The position numbers and the translations under genes were made by a program. This document shows positions 17,606 through 25,861 of a DNA stretch of 63,214 nt, one piece after another (position 1 is the first letter of the stretch; every line of letters begins with the position of its first letter). This DNA is from UBA1368 sp964563125 (GTDB lineage Bacteria > Bacillota > Syntrophomonadia > Syntrophomonadales > Syntrophomonadaceae). The notes below the pieces were generated by a model that made no database searches, was not told where the DNA came from, and saw only the letters and a list, made by a program, of their open reading frames with translations. The stretch is from assembly GCA_964563125.1 (NCBI GenBank), contig CAZLVY010000006.1, forward strand, positions 1 through 63,214, read 5' to 3'.

Positions 17606-17655
17606 GGGGCCTGGGTTAGCTTGCTCATAAATGCAGATCGAAGCCCGGCTCTTTT
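17606..17655 (+). terminator. Possible terminator
   Basis: CCTGGGTT (17610-17617) can pair with AGCCCGG (17642-17648) with a bulge, followed by CTCTTTTT. The loop is long, so this is weak. Confidence 0.35.
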
Positions 17656-17752
17656 TCTGTCCAAAAATACATTTTTTTGATATTCCCAAAGCAAAATTAT
17701 TTATCTTCCTTTAGGTTCCTGTTACAATAAACATAATAGCTCAGGGGGGGAA

Positions 17753-18676
17753 GTGTTTAAAATACTAAAACAACTGGCAACAGGGGTCTTTTTAGTTGCG
17801 CCCGAAACTAAGCCTAAATACCCTTATGCTAACTGTATGTACATCGATGATGATATTCCAACTGTAATAGATTTGGGAGCTGGGGGGAGGGCTTTCCAGG
17901 CTATAGCAGGACCGAATGTTCAAATCTTATTTATAAGTCATTTTCATTTTGATCATCTGCACGGCGACAGCTTTTTCCCGGCAGCCAAACTATATGCCGG
18001 AGTGGAAGAAAGTCCTATTTATAATGATCAACAAGCCTATCTTCACTTTCACGGCTATGATTTATGGGATACTTTGATGCCCGGAATTAAAAGGCAAGGT
18101 TATGCTACAGTTATTCCGATGCCTGAAGATGTACCGGTTAATCCCGGCTTTAGAAACATTCCTCTGGAGAAGACCTTTCAGGATGGCGACCAGTTTACGC
18201 TGGGCAAATATATTGTCCAGGCTGTTCATCTACCCGGACATACTGTCGGTCATTACGGTTTTTATCTTGAAAAAGAAGGTATTCTTTTTTCCGGGGATAT
18301 TGATTTAGTAGCCAGTGGTCCATGGTATAGCAGTTTCACTGCTGATGTCGGTGATTTAATTGCATCAGTTGAAAAGATTAAATTAATCAATCCGCGAATA
18401 ATAGTACCTTCTCATCGACATATTCAGACGGAAAATATTTTTAAAAATCTGGCTCAATATATTCAGGTAGTTTTAGATCGTCAAGATACCATTTTCGAAT
18501 TGTTAAAGAATCCTATGTCAATTGATACATTAGCTTCCTACCGAATGGTTTTTCCGCGACAGGGCAATGTCTACGAACTGTTTTGGGAAAAAATGACCAT
18601 CTTAAATCACCTGAACCATTTGTTGCGCGAGGGTCTGATTGAAAAAATTGATGGTGAGTTTTATCAGCAATTATAA
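17753..18676 (+). CDS. Metallo-beta-lactamase-fold hydrolase
   Basis: 307 residues. GTG start at 17753 right after a G-rich ribosome binding site. The binuclear-metal motif HFHFDH gives His63, His65, Asp67 and His68; further ligands are in HLPGHTVGH, the Asp in FSGDIDLVASG, and VPSHRH. About 80 C-terminal residues (DRQDTIFELLKNP onward) look like the winged-helix tail found in many MBL proteins of this type. Substrate unknown; thioesterase or lactonase roles are possible next to the acyl-CoA dehydrogenase gene but are not shown. Confidence 0.85.
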   Translation: MFKILKQLATGVFLVAPETKPKYPYANCMYIDDDIPTVIDLGAGGRAFQAIAGPNVQILFISHFHFDHLHGDSFFPAAKLYAGVEESPIYNDQQAYLHFHGYDLWDTLMPGIKRQGYATVIPMPEDVPVNPGFRNIPLEKTFQDGDQFTLGKYIVQAVHLPGHTVGHYGFYLEKEGILFSGDIDLVASGPWYSSFTADVGDLIASVEKIKLINPRIIVPSHRHIQTENIFKNLAQYIQVVLDRQDTIFELLKNPMSIDTLASYRMVFPRQGNVYELFWEKMTILNHLNHLLREGLIEKIDGEFYQQL

Positions 18677-18829
18677 CTTGTTATTTTGGGTATCACAATA
18701 AATGATATATTTTTTATAATTTAACTGCAAAATAATTATCCGAGGGGGGTGTAATGAAAGGATAGCTATTGGGGGAGCCTTTTCAGGCTAGAGAGGACAA
18801 CTTTAAAATTAAAATGGGGGAGGTAAATC

Positions 18830-20662
18830 ATGGCTTCAAATTTTTTACAGTCGACTAGAGACCATCGTTTTATACTTAAAGAATGGTTAGATATGAACAA
18901 GGTTTTTAATTGCGAAAGATTTAAAGATGCTTATGGAATAGATGATATTGACTTTATTTTGGATAATGCACTGAAAGTGGCAAAAGAAGTAATAGCTCCA
19001 ACTAATGATGATGGAGATAATATGCACGCTGTTTTCGAAGCAGGTAAAGTAACTGTACCTGAGTCATTTAAAGCGGCTTATTTCTTTGTCCAGGAAAATG
19101 GCCTGGGTTCAAGCAATAAGGATCATCATGATGAATCGGCTCTGCCGATGAGTATTTTATCCTGTACCAATGAATATTTGATGGGCGCTAATGGCGCATT
19201 TTGTCCTTATTTTCTGGCTACTTCCGGTTCAGCCGGTTTGATCCAGAATTTTGGCAGTCAGAAACTTAAGGACACATTCCTGCCTAAAATGTTCAGCGGC
19301 CAGTGGACAGGAACTATGGATCTGACTGAACCTATAGGCGGTTCGGATGTAGGTGAACTACTAAGCAAAGCCTATCCTACTGATACCCCCGGCGTCTACA
19401 AAATAAAAGGAACAAAATGCTTTATTACCGCCGGGGATCAGGATATAACCGAAAATATCGTTCATTTGACCCTGGCCCGGATCGAAGGTGCCAAAAAAGG
19501 CACTAGAGGTATTTCTTTATTTGTTGTTCCCAAATTCTGGCCTGATGCTGATGGCGAAGTGGGGGAATTCAACGATGTCAATACCGCCGGCATTGAACAC
19601 AAATTAGGTTTGCGGGGCTCGGCCACCGCTGTTATCAGCTATGGGGAAGAGAATAACTGCCGGGGTTATTTACTAGGTGACCCTCCTGATGCAGAAGGCA
19701 ATGCTAACGGTATGGCACAGATGTTCCAGATGATGAATGAGGAACGTTTGGTAACCGGCCATGCAGCCCTGGCAACGGCTGCCGTTGCTTATAACAATGC
19801 AGTGCAGTATGCTTTACAGAGAATCCAGGGCCGGCAGCTGACCGATCCCAAAGCTGGACGAGTTCCAATTATAAAACACGAGGATGTCCGACGCATGCTG
19901 ATGTATCAAAAGTCGATCATCGAAGCTAGCCGGGCTATGACTATCTATACCTATCATTTAATGGATATTGCTGAATTCAGTTCAGATCCAGAGTTAGCCG
20001 CCCATGCTAAGGCTACAATCGAAGTTAATACCCCGATAGTAAAAGCTTTTTGTTCTGATATGTGTTATCTGTCTATTTCCGAAGCTATGCAGGTCTACGG
20101 CGGATACGGCTATTCCGAAGAATATCCGATTGCCCAACTGCTGAGAGATGCCAGAATCTATCCTATCTGGGAAGGAACAAACTTTATCCAGTCTATGGAC
20201 CTGGTAGGCCGCAAATGGTTGATGGGCAAAGGTCAGGTTTTCGCCAACTGGCTGAAAGAAATTCAAGACTTTGTTGACAGCAACAAGGCTGAGGCTAATT
20301 TTACCCGGGAAATTGAATTACTACAGGAAGCTCTTAATAATTACAAAGAAATTCAAATGACTTTAGGTGGTTATCTAGGAGCTGGAAAAATTGGTATGAT
20401 AGGTTTATATGCTACCAGAATACTGCATGCTACCGGCAAACTGTATGGAGCCAAACTGCTGCTGGATCAGGCTTTAATTGCTGCCCGTCAGATGGAGGTT
20501 CTGGGTGCTGATCACTTTGATTATGCTTTCTACAACGGCAAAGTAGCTGCTGCCCGTTTCTTCACCCGCAATATTTTGCCGGAGATAGCAGCAACCTTAA
20601 GTATTATTAAAGATGGCGACACTTCCGCTATAGATGTTCTGGAAGAAGCTCTAACTGTATAA
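18830..20662 (+). CDS. Acyl-CoA dehydrogenase, long (about 600-residue) form
   Basis: 610 residues, about 200 longer than classical enzymes. Oxidises acyl-CoA to 2-enoyl-CoA with FAD. It has the N-terminal helical domain, the FAD/substrate segment MDLTEPIGGSDVG, NEERLVTGHAALATAAVAY, and the QVYGGYGYSEEYPIAQLLRDARIYPIWEGTN block (interrupted here only by position), where the Glu of IWEGTN is the expected catalytic base. The extra C-terminus (about 480-610) matches the layout of the FadE5/DmdC-like subgroup. GGGGGAGG precedes the ATG. In a syntroph-like background it would feed beta-oxidation electrons to ETF. Confidence 0.9.
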   Translation: MASNFLQSTRDHRFILKEWLDMNKVFNCERFKDAYGIDDIDFILDNALKVAKEVIAPTNDDGDNMHAVFEAGKVTVPESFKAAYFFVQENGLGSSNKDHHDESALPMSILSCTNEYLMGANGAFCPYFLATSGSAGLIQNFGSQKLKDTFLPKMFSGQWTGTMDLTEPIGGSDVGELLSKAYPTDTPGVYKIKGTKCFITAGDQDITENIVHLTLARIEGAKKGTRGISLFVVPKFWPDADGEVGEFNDVNTAGIEHKLGLRGSATAVISYGEENNCRGYLLGDPPDAEGNANGMAQMFQMMNEERLVTGHAALATAAVAYNNAVQYALQRIQGRQLTDPKAGRVPIIKHEDVRRMLMYQKSIIEASRAMTIYTYHLMDIAEFSSDPELAAHAKATIEVNTPIVKAFCSDMCYLSISEAMQVYGGYGYSEEYPIAQLLRDARIYPIWEGTNFIQSMDLVGRKWLMGKGQVFANWLKEIQDFVDSNKAEANFTREIELLQEALNNYKEIQMTLGGYLGAGKIGMIGLYATRILHATGKLYGAKLLLDQALIAARQMEVLGADHFDYAFYNGKVAAARFFTRNILPEIAATLSIIKDGDTSAIDVLEEALTV

Positions 20663-20684
20663 TCTAACTTGCAAATAGCAACCT

Positions 20685-20712
20685 AAAAAGCCCGCGTGAG
20701 CGGGCTTTTTGG
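20685..20712 (+). terminator. Intrinsic terminator after acyl-CoA dehydrogenase
   Basis: AAAAAGCCCG / CGGGCTTTTT with loop CGTGAG, directly after the stop codon. Confidence 0.85.
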
Positions 20713-20733
20713 GTGTTGATAAAGTCGACATCC

Positions 20734-20907
20734 TGACAGAGCAAGCAAAAAAGGTCAAGAGCAAGGCAATCGGAAGGGCCGTGATTGAGGCGTACATGAG
20801 GTACGTCGATTGAACGGCACTTCCGAATTAACGCAGCACCCAAGGGCACTACAATGTATCGCACGCGATACTATTAAGGTTGCTATTGGCCTTTTTTGAC
20901 GGTCTGA
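20734..20907. repeat. Structured intergenic repeat, copy R3 (full length)
   Basis: 174 bases with imperfect inverted ends: GACAGAGCAAGCAAAAAAGG on the left, and CAGACCGTCAAAAAAGG when the right end is read in reverse. The conserved core (20772-20824) is GATTGAGGCG ... CGTCGATTGA on a GGAAG-GGCCGT / ACGGC-ACTTCC helix. The 3' arm carries GCAGCACCCAAGGGCAC and the hairpin GTATCGC-AC-GCGATAC. It sits exactly between two near-identical terminators. Confidence 0.8.
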
Positions 20908-20933
20908 AAGCCCGCATGAGCGGGCTTTTTTTT
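20907..20933. terminator. Bidirectional terminator between convergent genes
   Basis: AAAGCCCG / CGGGCTTT with loop CATGAG and a long T-run on the plus strand (A-run giving T on the minus strand). It can serve the GGDEF gene arriving from the right. Confidence 0.75.
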
Positions 20934-20965
20934 AGCGGCAGGGGACAATTACCGCTGTTAGCATT

Positions 20966-22447
20966 TCAAATTTGTTCTTTAAGAATTCCTATATAAATGG
21001 TAGTCAACGCCGGATCCAATTCAACTCCTGCCATGGCTTGCAATGCTTTAATCGCTTGTTCCTGTGTAAGGCTTTGGTTATTGGGTTGTTCATTGACTAT
21101 TTCATCGTAGGCTTTAATGATAGAAAATACTCGGCATTCCAAAGGAATCTCCTGGCCTTTGAGGCCTAATGGATAACCCTTGCCATTCCAAAATTCATGA
21201 TGCTTAAGAATTGCATTGGCAAGTATAGCTATATCATCAGAAGACATAGCAATACGATATCCTATTTCACAATGTTTTTGTATATCAATTTCCATCTCTT
21301 CATTATAACGGAATTCTTTAAAGACCGGGCTGTTATCCATCCCGACTTTACCGATATCATGATAATCAACTAAACCAATTATATAATTTTGAGCAACAGT
21401 TGAAAGGTCTAAAGCCTTACAAAAACTTGTTACATAATTTTTTAATCTTTCGTTCTTCTCCTCACACAAATTAGCAGAGGACTGCCATGTTTGCAGGAAA
21501 CTTCTCACAATGGAACGCCGGGATTTTCTTCGGTGTTGGATTTTTTCCCGATACATAAAAAAATCCGCTTCCCGCAATAGAGCTTTTATATCAGTGTGAT
21601 TCTTTTCACTGATTGCATATCCATAAGAAAGGCTGACCGGTATATCAGGATTAGCCGAATTATGCTGTATAATATTTTCTTCCAGCTTGTGTTCAAAGCT
21701 CTTGATTGAATCCAAATCGCCAAATGTAATGAGGATGGCGAATTCATCACCGCCAATTCTTGCTACTACGGAATCTTCCGGGGAGGACATTTTAAGGATT
21801 TTTCCTGCTGCAATCAAGAGCCGGTCACCGGCAGCATGCCCCATAGTATCATTTACTAATTTCAGGTCATCTATATCACAAACAATTGCAGCTACCTGGT
21901 CCTTAAATAAACTGGTGTTTAGCGATTCCAAATATTGTTCAAAATATGCCCGGTTGAAAAGTCCCGTAATCGGGTCACTCTGACTTAGATACTCAAGACG
22001 CAGTTCATATTCGGTACGTTCGGTAATATCTTCCAGGATTCCTACCCCACCCAAAACTTCGCCATCAATATCCAAAATAGGTTGAAAGTTCAGTTTACCG
22101 TAAATCGGTTTATGCCCACTTACCGAAGTATACATTCCTTCCAAATTACCATATTGCCCATTCAAGGCATCCATTAGTAAGCCTGCTACTCTTTTATCAG
22201 GCAGTTTACCTATTTCAATGCCAATAATATCTTGAAAAGAAGAGCCCATTATCTTAACAAAAGCATCATTGCAGGAAGTAATTACACCTTCTTTATCAAA
22301 ATGAATCAATCCTATCGGTGCATGCTGAAATACCAGTTCATATTTTGCCTCATTCTCATGGATATGCTTATCCAGAAACAAGTTGCTCCCCTTAGTATTA
22401 TTAGGATATTTAAAATTGTAAAGATGTCGGCAATCAGGTCTTTTCAT
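20966..22447 (-). CDS. PAS-GGDEF-HD-GYP cyclic-di-GMP signalling protein
   Basis: 493 residues without membrane helices, so a cytosolic sensor. PAS domain at about 32-146 (YELVFQHAPIGLIHFDKEG), GGDEF domain at about 150-305 with an intact GGDEF at 232-236 and no obvious RxxD inhibitory site before it, then an HD-GYP domain at about 315-490 with HD at 363-364, HHEFWNGKGYP and a CRVFSIIKAYDEI segment. Both c-di-GMP synthesis and hydrolysis motifs are present. Convergent with the acyl-CoA dehydrogenase gene. Confidence 0.9.
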   Translation of the reverse strand: MKRPDCRHLYNFKYPNNTKGSNLFLDKHIHENEAKYELVFQHAPIGLIHFDKEGVITSCNDAFVKIMGSSFQDIIGIEIGKLPDKRVAGLLMDALNGQYGNLEGMYTSVSGHKPIYGKLNFQPILDIDGEVLGGVGILEDITERTEYELRLEYLSQSDPITGLFNRAYFEQYLESLNTSLFKDQVAAIVCDIDDLKLVNDTMGHAAGDRLLIAAGKILKMSSPEDSVVARIGGDEFAILITFGDLDSIKSFEHKLEENIIQHNSANPDIPVSLSYGYAISEKNHTDIKALLREADFFMYREKIQHRRKSRRSIVRSFLQTWQSSANLCEEKNERLKNYVTSFCKALDLSTVAQNYIIGLVDYHDIGKVGMDNSPVFKEFRYNEEMEIDIQKHCEIGYRIAMSSDDIAILANAILKHHEFWNGKGYPLGLKGQEIPLECRVFSIIKAYDEIVNEQPNNQSLTQEQAIKALQAMAGVELDPALTTIYIGILKEQI

Positions 22448-22730
22448 ATTCCTCCCGGGACTCTATCCCGCCTCTTTTTGATGCTTTAGTCCTATATTGT
22501 CAAAGGGCTTAGGTGTGATAAAAAAGACTGAAAATATTACCGCATATACTAAAGAACTAGGCTATTGTTATTCATTTATTCTAGATTAAGCTATCATATT
22601 TCTCCAATATTGCCAACTATTTATTAAATATTGCCCCATTGTCCTAATTTGTCTTAGTTCCTGGTCCTTTACAATTTGCGCTTTTGATTAAATTTTTATC
22701 TTATATTCGGGACTTATTAACTGCCTACTT

Positions 22731-22901
22731 TCAGGCATTAATGGCGGCTTCATTAGTCGCGCCAACTGCTTCCCGTACCCGTCCCGGTTCAAAGCAGTCA
22801 CCTGTCCGATAAATTCGAGGAGCAGCTTTTGAATCCAGCAGTTTATAGTATAAATCGTCCATTTTATCGCTGCCATATTTAAAATATTTTCCTGCCAAAT
22901 C
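22731..22901 (-). pseudogene. C-terminal remnant of an NADH:flavin oxidoreductase/enoate reductase-type protein
   Basis: A minus-strand frame, open only from 22901 to the stop at 22731, reads GSDKMDDLYYKLLDSKAAP, then RIYRTGDCFEPGRVREAVGA and TNEAAINA. The hTGDCxEPGxVxEAVxxxxEAA ending is the characteristic C-terminus of the old-yellow-enzyme/dienoyl-CoA reductase family, where this Asp binds FAD. No start codon or upstream body is present, so it is a decayed or truncated gene lying in the 607-base gap between the GGDEF gene and the 153-residue protein. Nothing else was identified in that gap. Confidence 0.7.
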
Positions 22902-23054
22902 TTATTTCATTGTTAGCAATTAAGTACTTTGGTATATTGCAAAAACAATACATATGATTGCCGGTTTTATGTTTATGAATATTTATATATAAAATATTCA
23001 TTTTGATGTTACTATTATATTAGTTCGAGTAATAATTAGTGGGAGGGAGAATAA

Positions 23055-23516
23055 ATGGAGAAGCCTGTTTATTACACCAGTAAGTCTCACCGTGCCAATT
23101 ATAAGCGCCTGCTAGCCAAAAATAATAATAAATCCCCGGAAATAATAGCGGTTTGTTATATTTTGGCCGGACTCGGCACCCTGGAAGAAACCAGTCAAGC
23201 CGACCGTTTTGGCGCCAATGCGGAAATTTCATATGAAATAAATATCACGGAAAGCAAGGAACCCATTGATGTAATTGAAAAGTATGTCGAAGATAGTAAA
23301 ATAGATTTTAATGCTATATTAGAATTTGCTGGATCTAATTTACCTTACCGCGCCTTGATAAAGCTGGCGGCTAATTTATATGACAGTAATAATTATGCCA
23401 ATGTAAATAGTACCTTTAGCCCCTTAAATGATGAATACCAGGCTATAGCTTATCAGGCATTATTAATAATATATCCCAGTTTTTCCAAGTCGTTTGAAGG
23501 CAGATATTATCGCTAA
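23055..23516 (+). CDS. Hypothetical protein (153 residues), possibly DUF2538-like
   Basis: ATG at 23055 after a GGGAGGGAG site. Soluble, with YYTSKSHRANYKRLLAKNNN followed by IIAVCYILAGL. This resembles the NHxHRxNYxxLL...CYILA pattern I recall from the staphylococcal DUF2538 family, but this is memory-level and unverified. The C-terminal half contains LIKLAANLYDSNNYANVNST. No catalytic motif. It stands alone and ends at a clear terminator. Confidence 0.65.
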   Translation: MEKPVYYTSKSHRANYKRLLAKNNNKSPEIIAVCYILAGLGTLEETSQADRFGANAEISYEINITESKEPIDVIEKYVEDSKIDFNAILEFAGSNLPYRALIKLAANLYDSNNYANVNSTFSPLNDEYQAIAYQALLIIYPSFSKSFEGRYYR

Positions 23517-23536
23517 AGTGTTGATACTTAACCAAT

Positions 23537-23564
23537 AAGCAGCTGTTTTATCGGCTGCTTTTTT
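23537..23564 (+). terminator. Intrinsic terminator
   Basis: AAGCAGC / GCTGCTT hairpin with a T-run, 20 bases after the stop of the 153-residue gene. Confidence 0.8.
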
Positions 23565-23633
23565 GATTTAAAACGCAAATACTTCTTCTGCCAGCAGGAG
23601 AAATGAATATAAAATTGAAAATATATGTATCCA

Positions 23634-23647
23634 GTTGTCTGGACAAC
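23634..23647. promoter_or_regulatory. Palindromic operator upstream of the GntR gene
   Basis: GTTGTCTGGACAAC is a perfect 14-base palindrome, flanked by TGTA on the left and TACA on the right. It fits the GTnTnnAC-type core used by HutC-subfamily GntR regulators and lies 10 bases upstream of the ribosome binding site, suggesting autoregulation of the operon (inference). Confidence 0.65.
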
Positions 23648-23673
23648 CATACAAATTAGGAGGTAGTTTTAAA

Positions 23674-24390
23674 TTGCTTGATTTAAAGAGTCCCTTGCCT
23701 CTTTATGTACAACTAAGGGAAATTCTACGTCGGGATATCGAAAGCGGTCATTATACAATAGGTGAGCAAATACCAGCGGAACACGAAATAGTAAAGAAAT
23801 TTGGAGTAGCCAGAGCTACAGTCCGTCAGGCCATAAGCGATCTGGTCCATGAAGGTTTATTACTGCGCCGACAGGGCAAAGGCACCTTTGTTTGCAGAAC
23901 TCGCCGTCTCGATACCATTGAGCCTTTAATCAGCTTCACGGCTGAAATGACCGCCCGTGGAATAATTCCCGGAGCCAAAGTTAATGTTGCTGGTACGCCC
24001 GGGCATATTCCGGATGCTGTTAAACATATTCTGGGAGAAAAAGACCCGCTTTTTTATTTGGAAAGAATCAGAACCGCTGATGAAGTACCAATTGCCATAG
24101 AGTATTCATATATTAATAATACTCTTTTCCCCGAAATTAATAATACAATATTGACCGGCAGTCTCTACCAACTGCTGGCATATCATTATCATATAAATAT
24201 TTCCCGGGTATCCCAGTCGGTCAGTTCATCTCTGCCCAATAATGAAGAGGTTGAACTGCTGAAAATTGACGGTCATACTCCGGTGCTGATTTTGGAAAGA
24301 ACTTTGTTTACCGATGGCGACCGGCCTTTTTATTGGCTCAAGTTTATTTTTCGCAGTGATTTATACCGTATGGACACCGTTTATTATTAA
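23674..24390 (+). CDS. GntR-family transcriptional regulator, HutC/UTRA type
   Basis: 238 residues. I use TTG at 23674, 10 bases after AGGAGG; an upstream TTG at 23635 lies inside the operator palindrome. N-terminal winged helix (PLYVQLREILRRDIESGHY ... ARATVRQAISDLVHEGLL) and a C-terminal UTRA effector domain (about 90-238, PLFYLERIRTADEVPIAIE). Such regulators sense small metabolites such as acyl, sugar-phosphate or amino-acid derivatives. It is followed without gap by the FAD oxidase gene, so it is probably the local regulator. Confidence 0.9.
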   Translation: MLDLKSPLPLYVQLREILRRDIESGHYTIGEQIPAEHEIVKKFGVARATVRQAISDLVHEGLLLRRQGKGTFVCRTRRLDTIEPLISFTAEMTARGIIPGAKVNVAGTPGHIPDAVKHILGEKDPLFYLERIRTADEVPIAIEYSYINNTLFPEINNTILTGSLYQLLAYHYHINISRVSQSVSSSLPNNEEVELLKIDGHTPVLILERTLFTDGDRPFYWLKFIFRSDLYRMDTVYY

Positions 24391-24411
24391 ATGACAAAGG
24401 AGGAATGTAAT

Positions 24412-25860
24412 TTGCCATATTCTATAGGATATGAGAAAAAAGCTTCTCGAACAGGACTTAAAGAGGCTTTGGATGAATTGCAGAAAACTTTTGGGAAGCG
24501 GTTCTCTTCAGCAGCGGAAGACCGCATTCTAGGCGGCAAAGATTTTTGGCCGCTCACTAATTTATGGTTTATGGAAGGTAAAATAGCTTCGCTGCCGGAT
24601 GCAATTGTCTGGCCGGAATCGACTGAGGAAGTAGCCGAGATAGTCAAAACTGCTCGTCGCTATAAAATACCGCTCATCCCTTTTGGTGAAGGCTCAGGAG
24701 TTCTGGGTGGGATTACTGCTGTGGATGGCGGAATCGTTATCGATATGAAAAGAATGAACCACATCATCAGTATTGATGAAGAAAGCCTCTTACTAACGGT
24801 GGAAGCAGGTATTAACGGTGAGGTACTGGAGCGAAAACTGCAGGAAAAGGGCTTTACCTTGAGGCACACTCCCCAATCGGTCCGCTGTTCGACAGTGGGC
24901 GGCTGGATTGCCTGCCGGGCGGCGGGACAGTTCTCCACCAAATATGGAAAAATCGAAGATATGCTGGCTGGTTTGCAGGCAGTTCTCCCCGATGGCAGTA
25001 TTTTTCAAAATACTGTTGCCCCCCGTACAGCCACCGGACCGCGTATTGACCAGTTGCTGCTGGGTGCAGAAGGAACCCTGGGAGTAGTTACTCAGGCAGT
25101 CTTTAAGATTTGGCGTCTGCCGGAAAAGCAAATCGGCCGTTCTTTTGTTTTCTCCACTGTAGAAGATGCCCTGTCAGCCGTCCGGGAGATTTTGCAGAGT
25201 AATATAAAGCCTGCAGTGGTACGAATTTATGATGCTGGTGAAACTGAGCACCATTTCAAAGATATAGAAGAAACCCACGGCAAACTTATGCTGATTCTGG
25301 TGATGGAAGGCATAGAAAAACTGGTGGCAGTAGAAAACCAGGTTGCCGAAGCCTGCTGCAACAAATGGCACGGGGTCGACTGCGGTGAGGAACCAGTCGC
25401 CCACTGGTTTTCAACCCGTTTTAATGTAAGCATTTCCTCCCATCTAATTCAAAATGGGGCAGTATTCGATACTATCGAAGTAGCAGCACCCTGGTCAAAA
25501 ATTGCCCCACTCTACCACGAAGTAATAAAGAATTTAAAAGCAATTCCTAAAACTGTGCTGGCGGGCGGTCATTTTTCCCATGTTTATCATGATGGCGCCT
25601 GTCTTTATTTAAGTGTGGTCGGTATCCCCGATGCCGCTTCTAAAGAGGAATATTACCACCAGGTATGGGATGCTGCTATAAAAACTACTATGGCAATGGG
25701 CGGAACCTGCAGTCATCATCACGGTATCGGCCTTAACCGGGGGCGTTTTATGCAGCAGGAACTGGGTGAAGCCGGTTTTAATATGTTAAAGACTGTTAAA
25801 AAGGCTCTTGACCCGGATAATATTATGAACCCAGGTAAACTGGGCACAGGGGGTGAATAA
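24412..25860 (+). CDS. FAD-binding oxidase, alkyl-DHAP synthase (AGPS)-like / GlcD superfamily
   Basis: 482 residues. TTG start at 24412, 8 bases after AAAGGAGG; an ATG at 24391 overlaps that site. VAO/PCMH-type FAD domain (PDAIVWPESTEEVAEIV; IPFGEGSGVLGG). Several features match eukaryotic and myxobacterial alkylglycerone-phosphate synthase more than glycolate oxidase: RHTPQSVRCSTVGGW, YGKIEDM, TATGPRIDQLLLGAEGTLG, an APW segment, HDGACLY (region of the AGPS active-site Tyr) and SHHHGIG with the HHH triad at residues 435-437. An AGPS would swap the acyl of acyl-DHAP for an alkyl; the adjacent CCG/Fe-S protein instead suits an oxidising GlcD-like dehydrogenase. Family is sure, reaction is not. 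Confidence 0.8.
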   Translation: MPYSIGYEKKASRTGLKEALDELQKTFGKRFSSAAEDRILGGKDFWPLTNLWFMEGKIASLPDAIVWPESTEEVAEIVKTARRYKIPLIPFGEGSGVLGGITAVDGGIVIDMKRMNHIISIDEESLLLTVEAGINGEVLERKLQEKGFTLRHTPQSVRCSTVGGWIACRAAGQFSTKYGKIEDMLAGLQAVLPDGSIFQNTVAPRTATGPRIDQLLLGAEGTLGVVTQAVFKIWRLPEKQIGRSFVFSTVEDALSAVREILQSNIKPAVVRIYDAGETEHHFKDIEETHGKLMLILVMEGIEKLVAVENQVAEACCNKWHGVDCGEEPVAHWFSTRFNVSISSHLIQNGAVFDTIEVAAPWSKIAPLYHEVIKNLKAIPKTVLAGGHFSHVYHDGACLYLSVVGIPDAASKEEYYHQVWDAAIKTTMAMGGTCSHHHGIGLNRGRFMQQELGEAGFNMLKTVKKALDPDNIMNPGKLGTGGE

Positions 25861-25861
25861 T

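Noticed and set aside
24793..25131. Minus-strand frames inside the FAD oxidase gene
   Set aside because: Shadow frames; the plus-strand protein has clear family motifs throughout.
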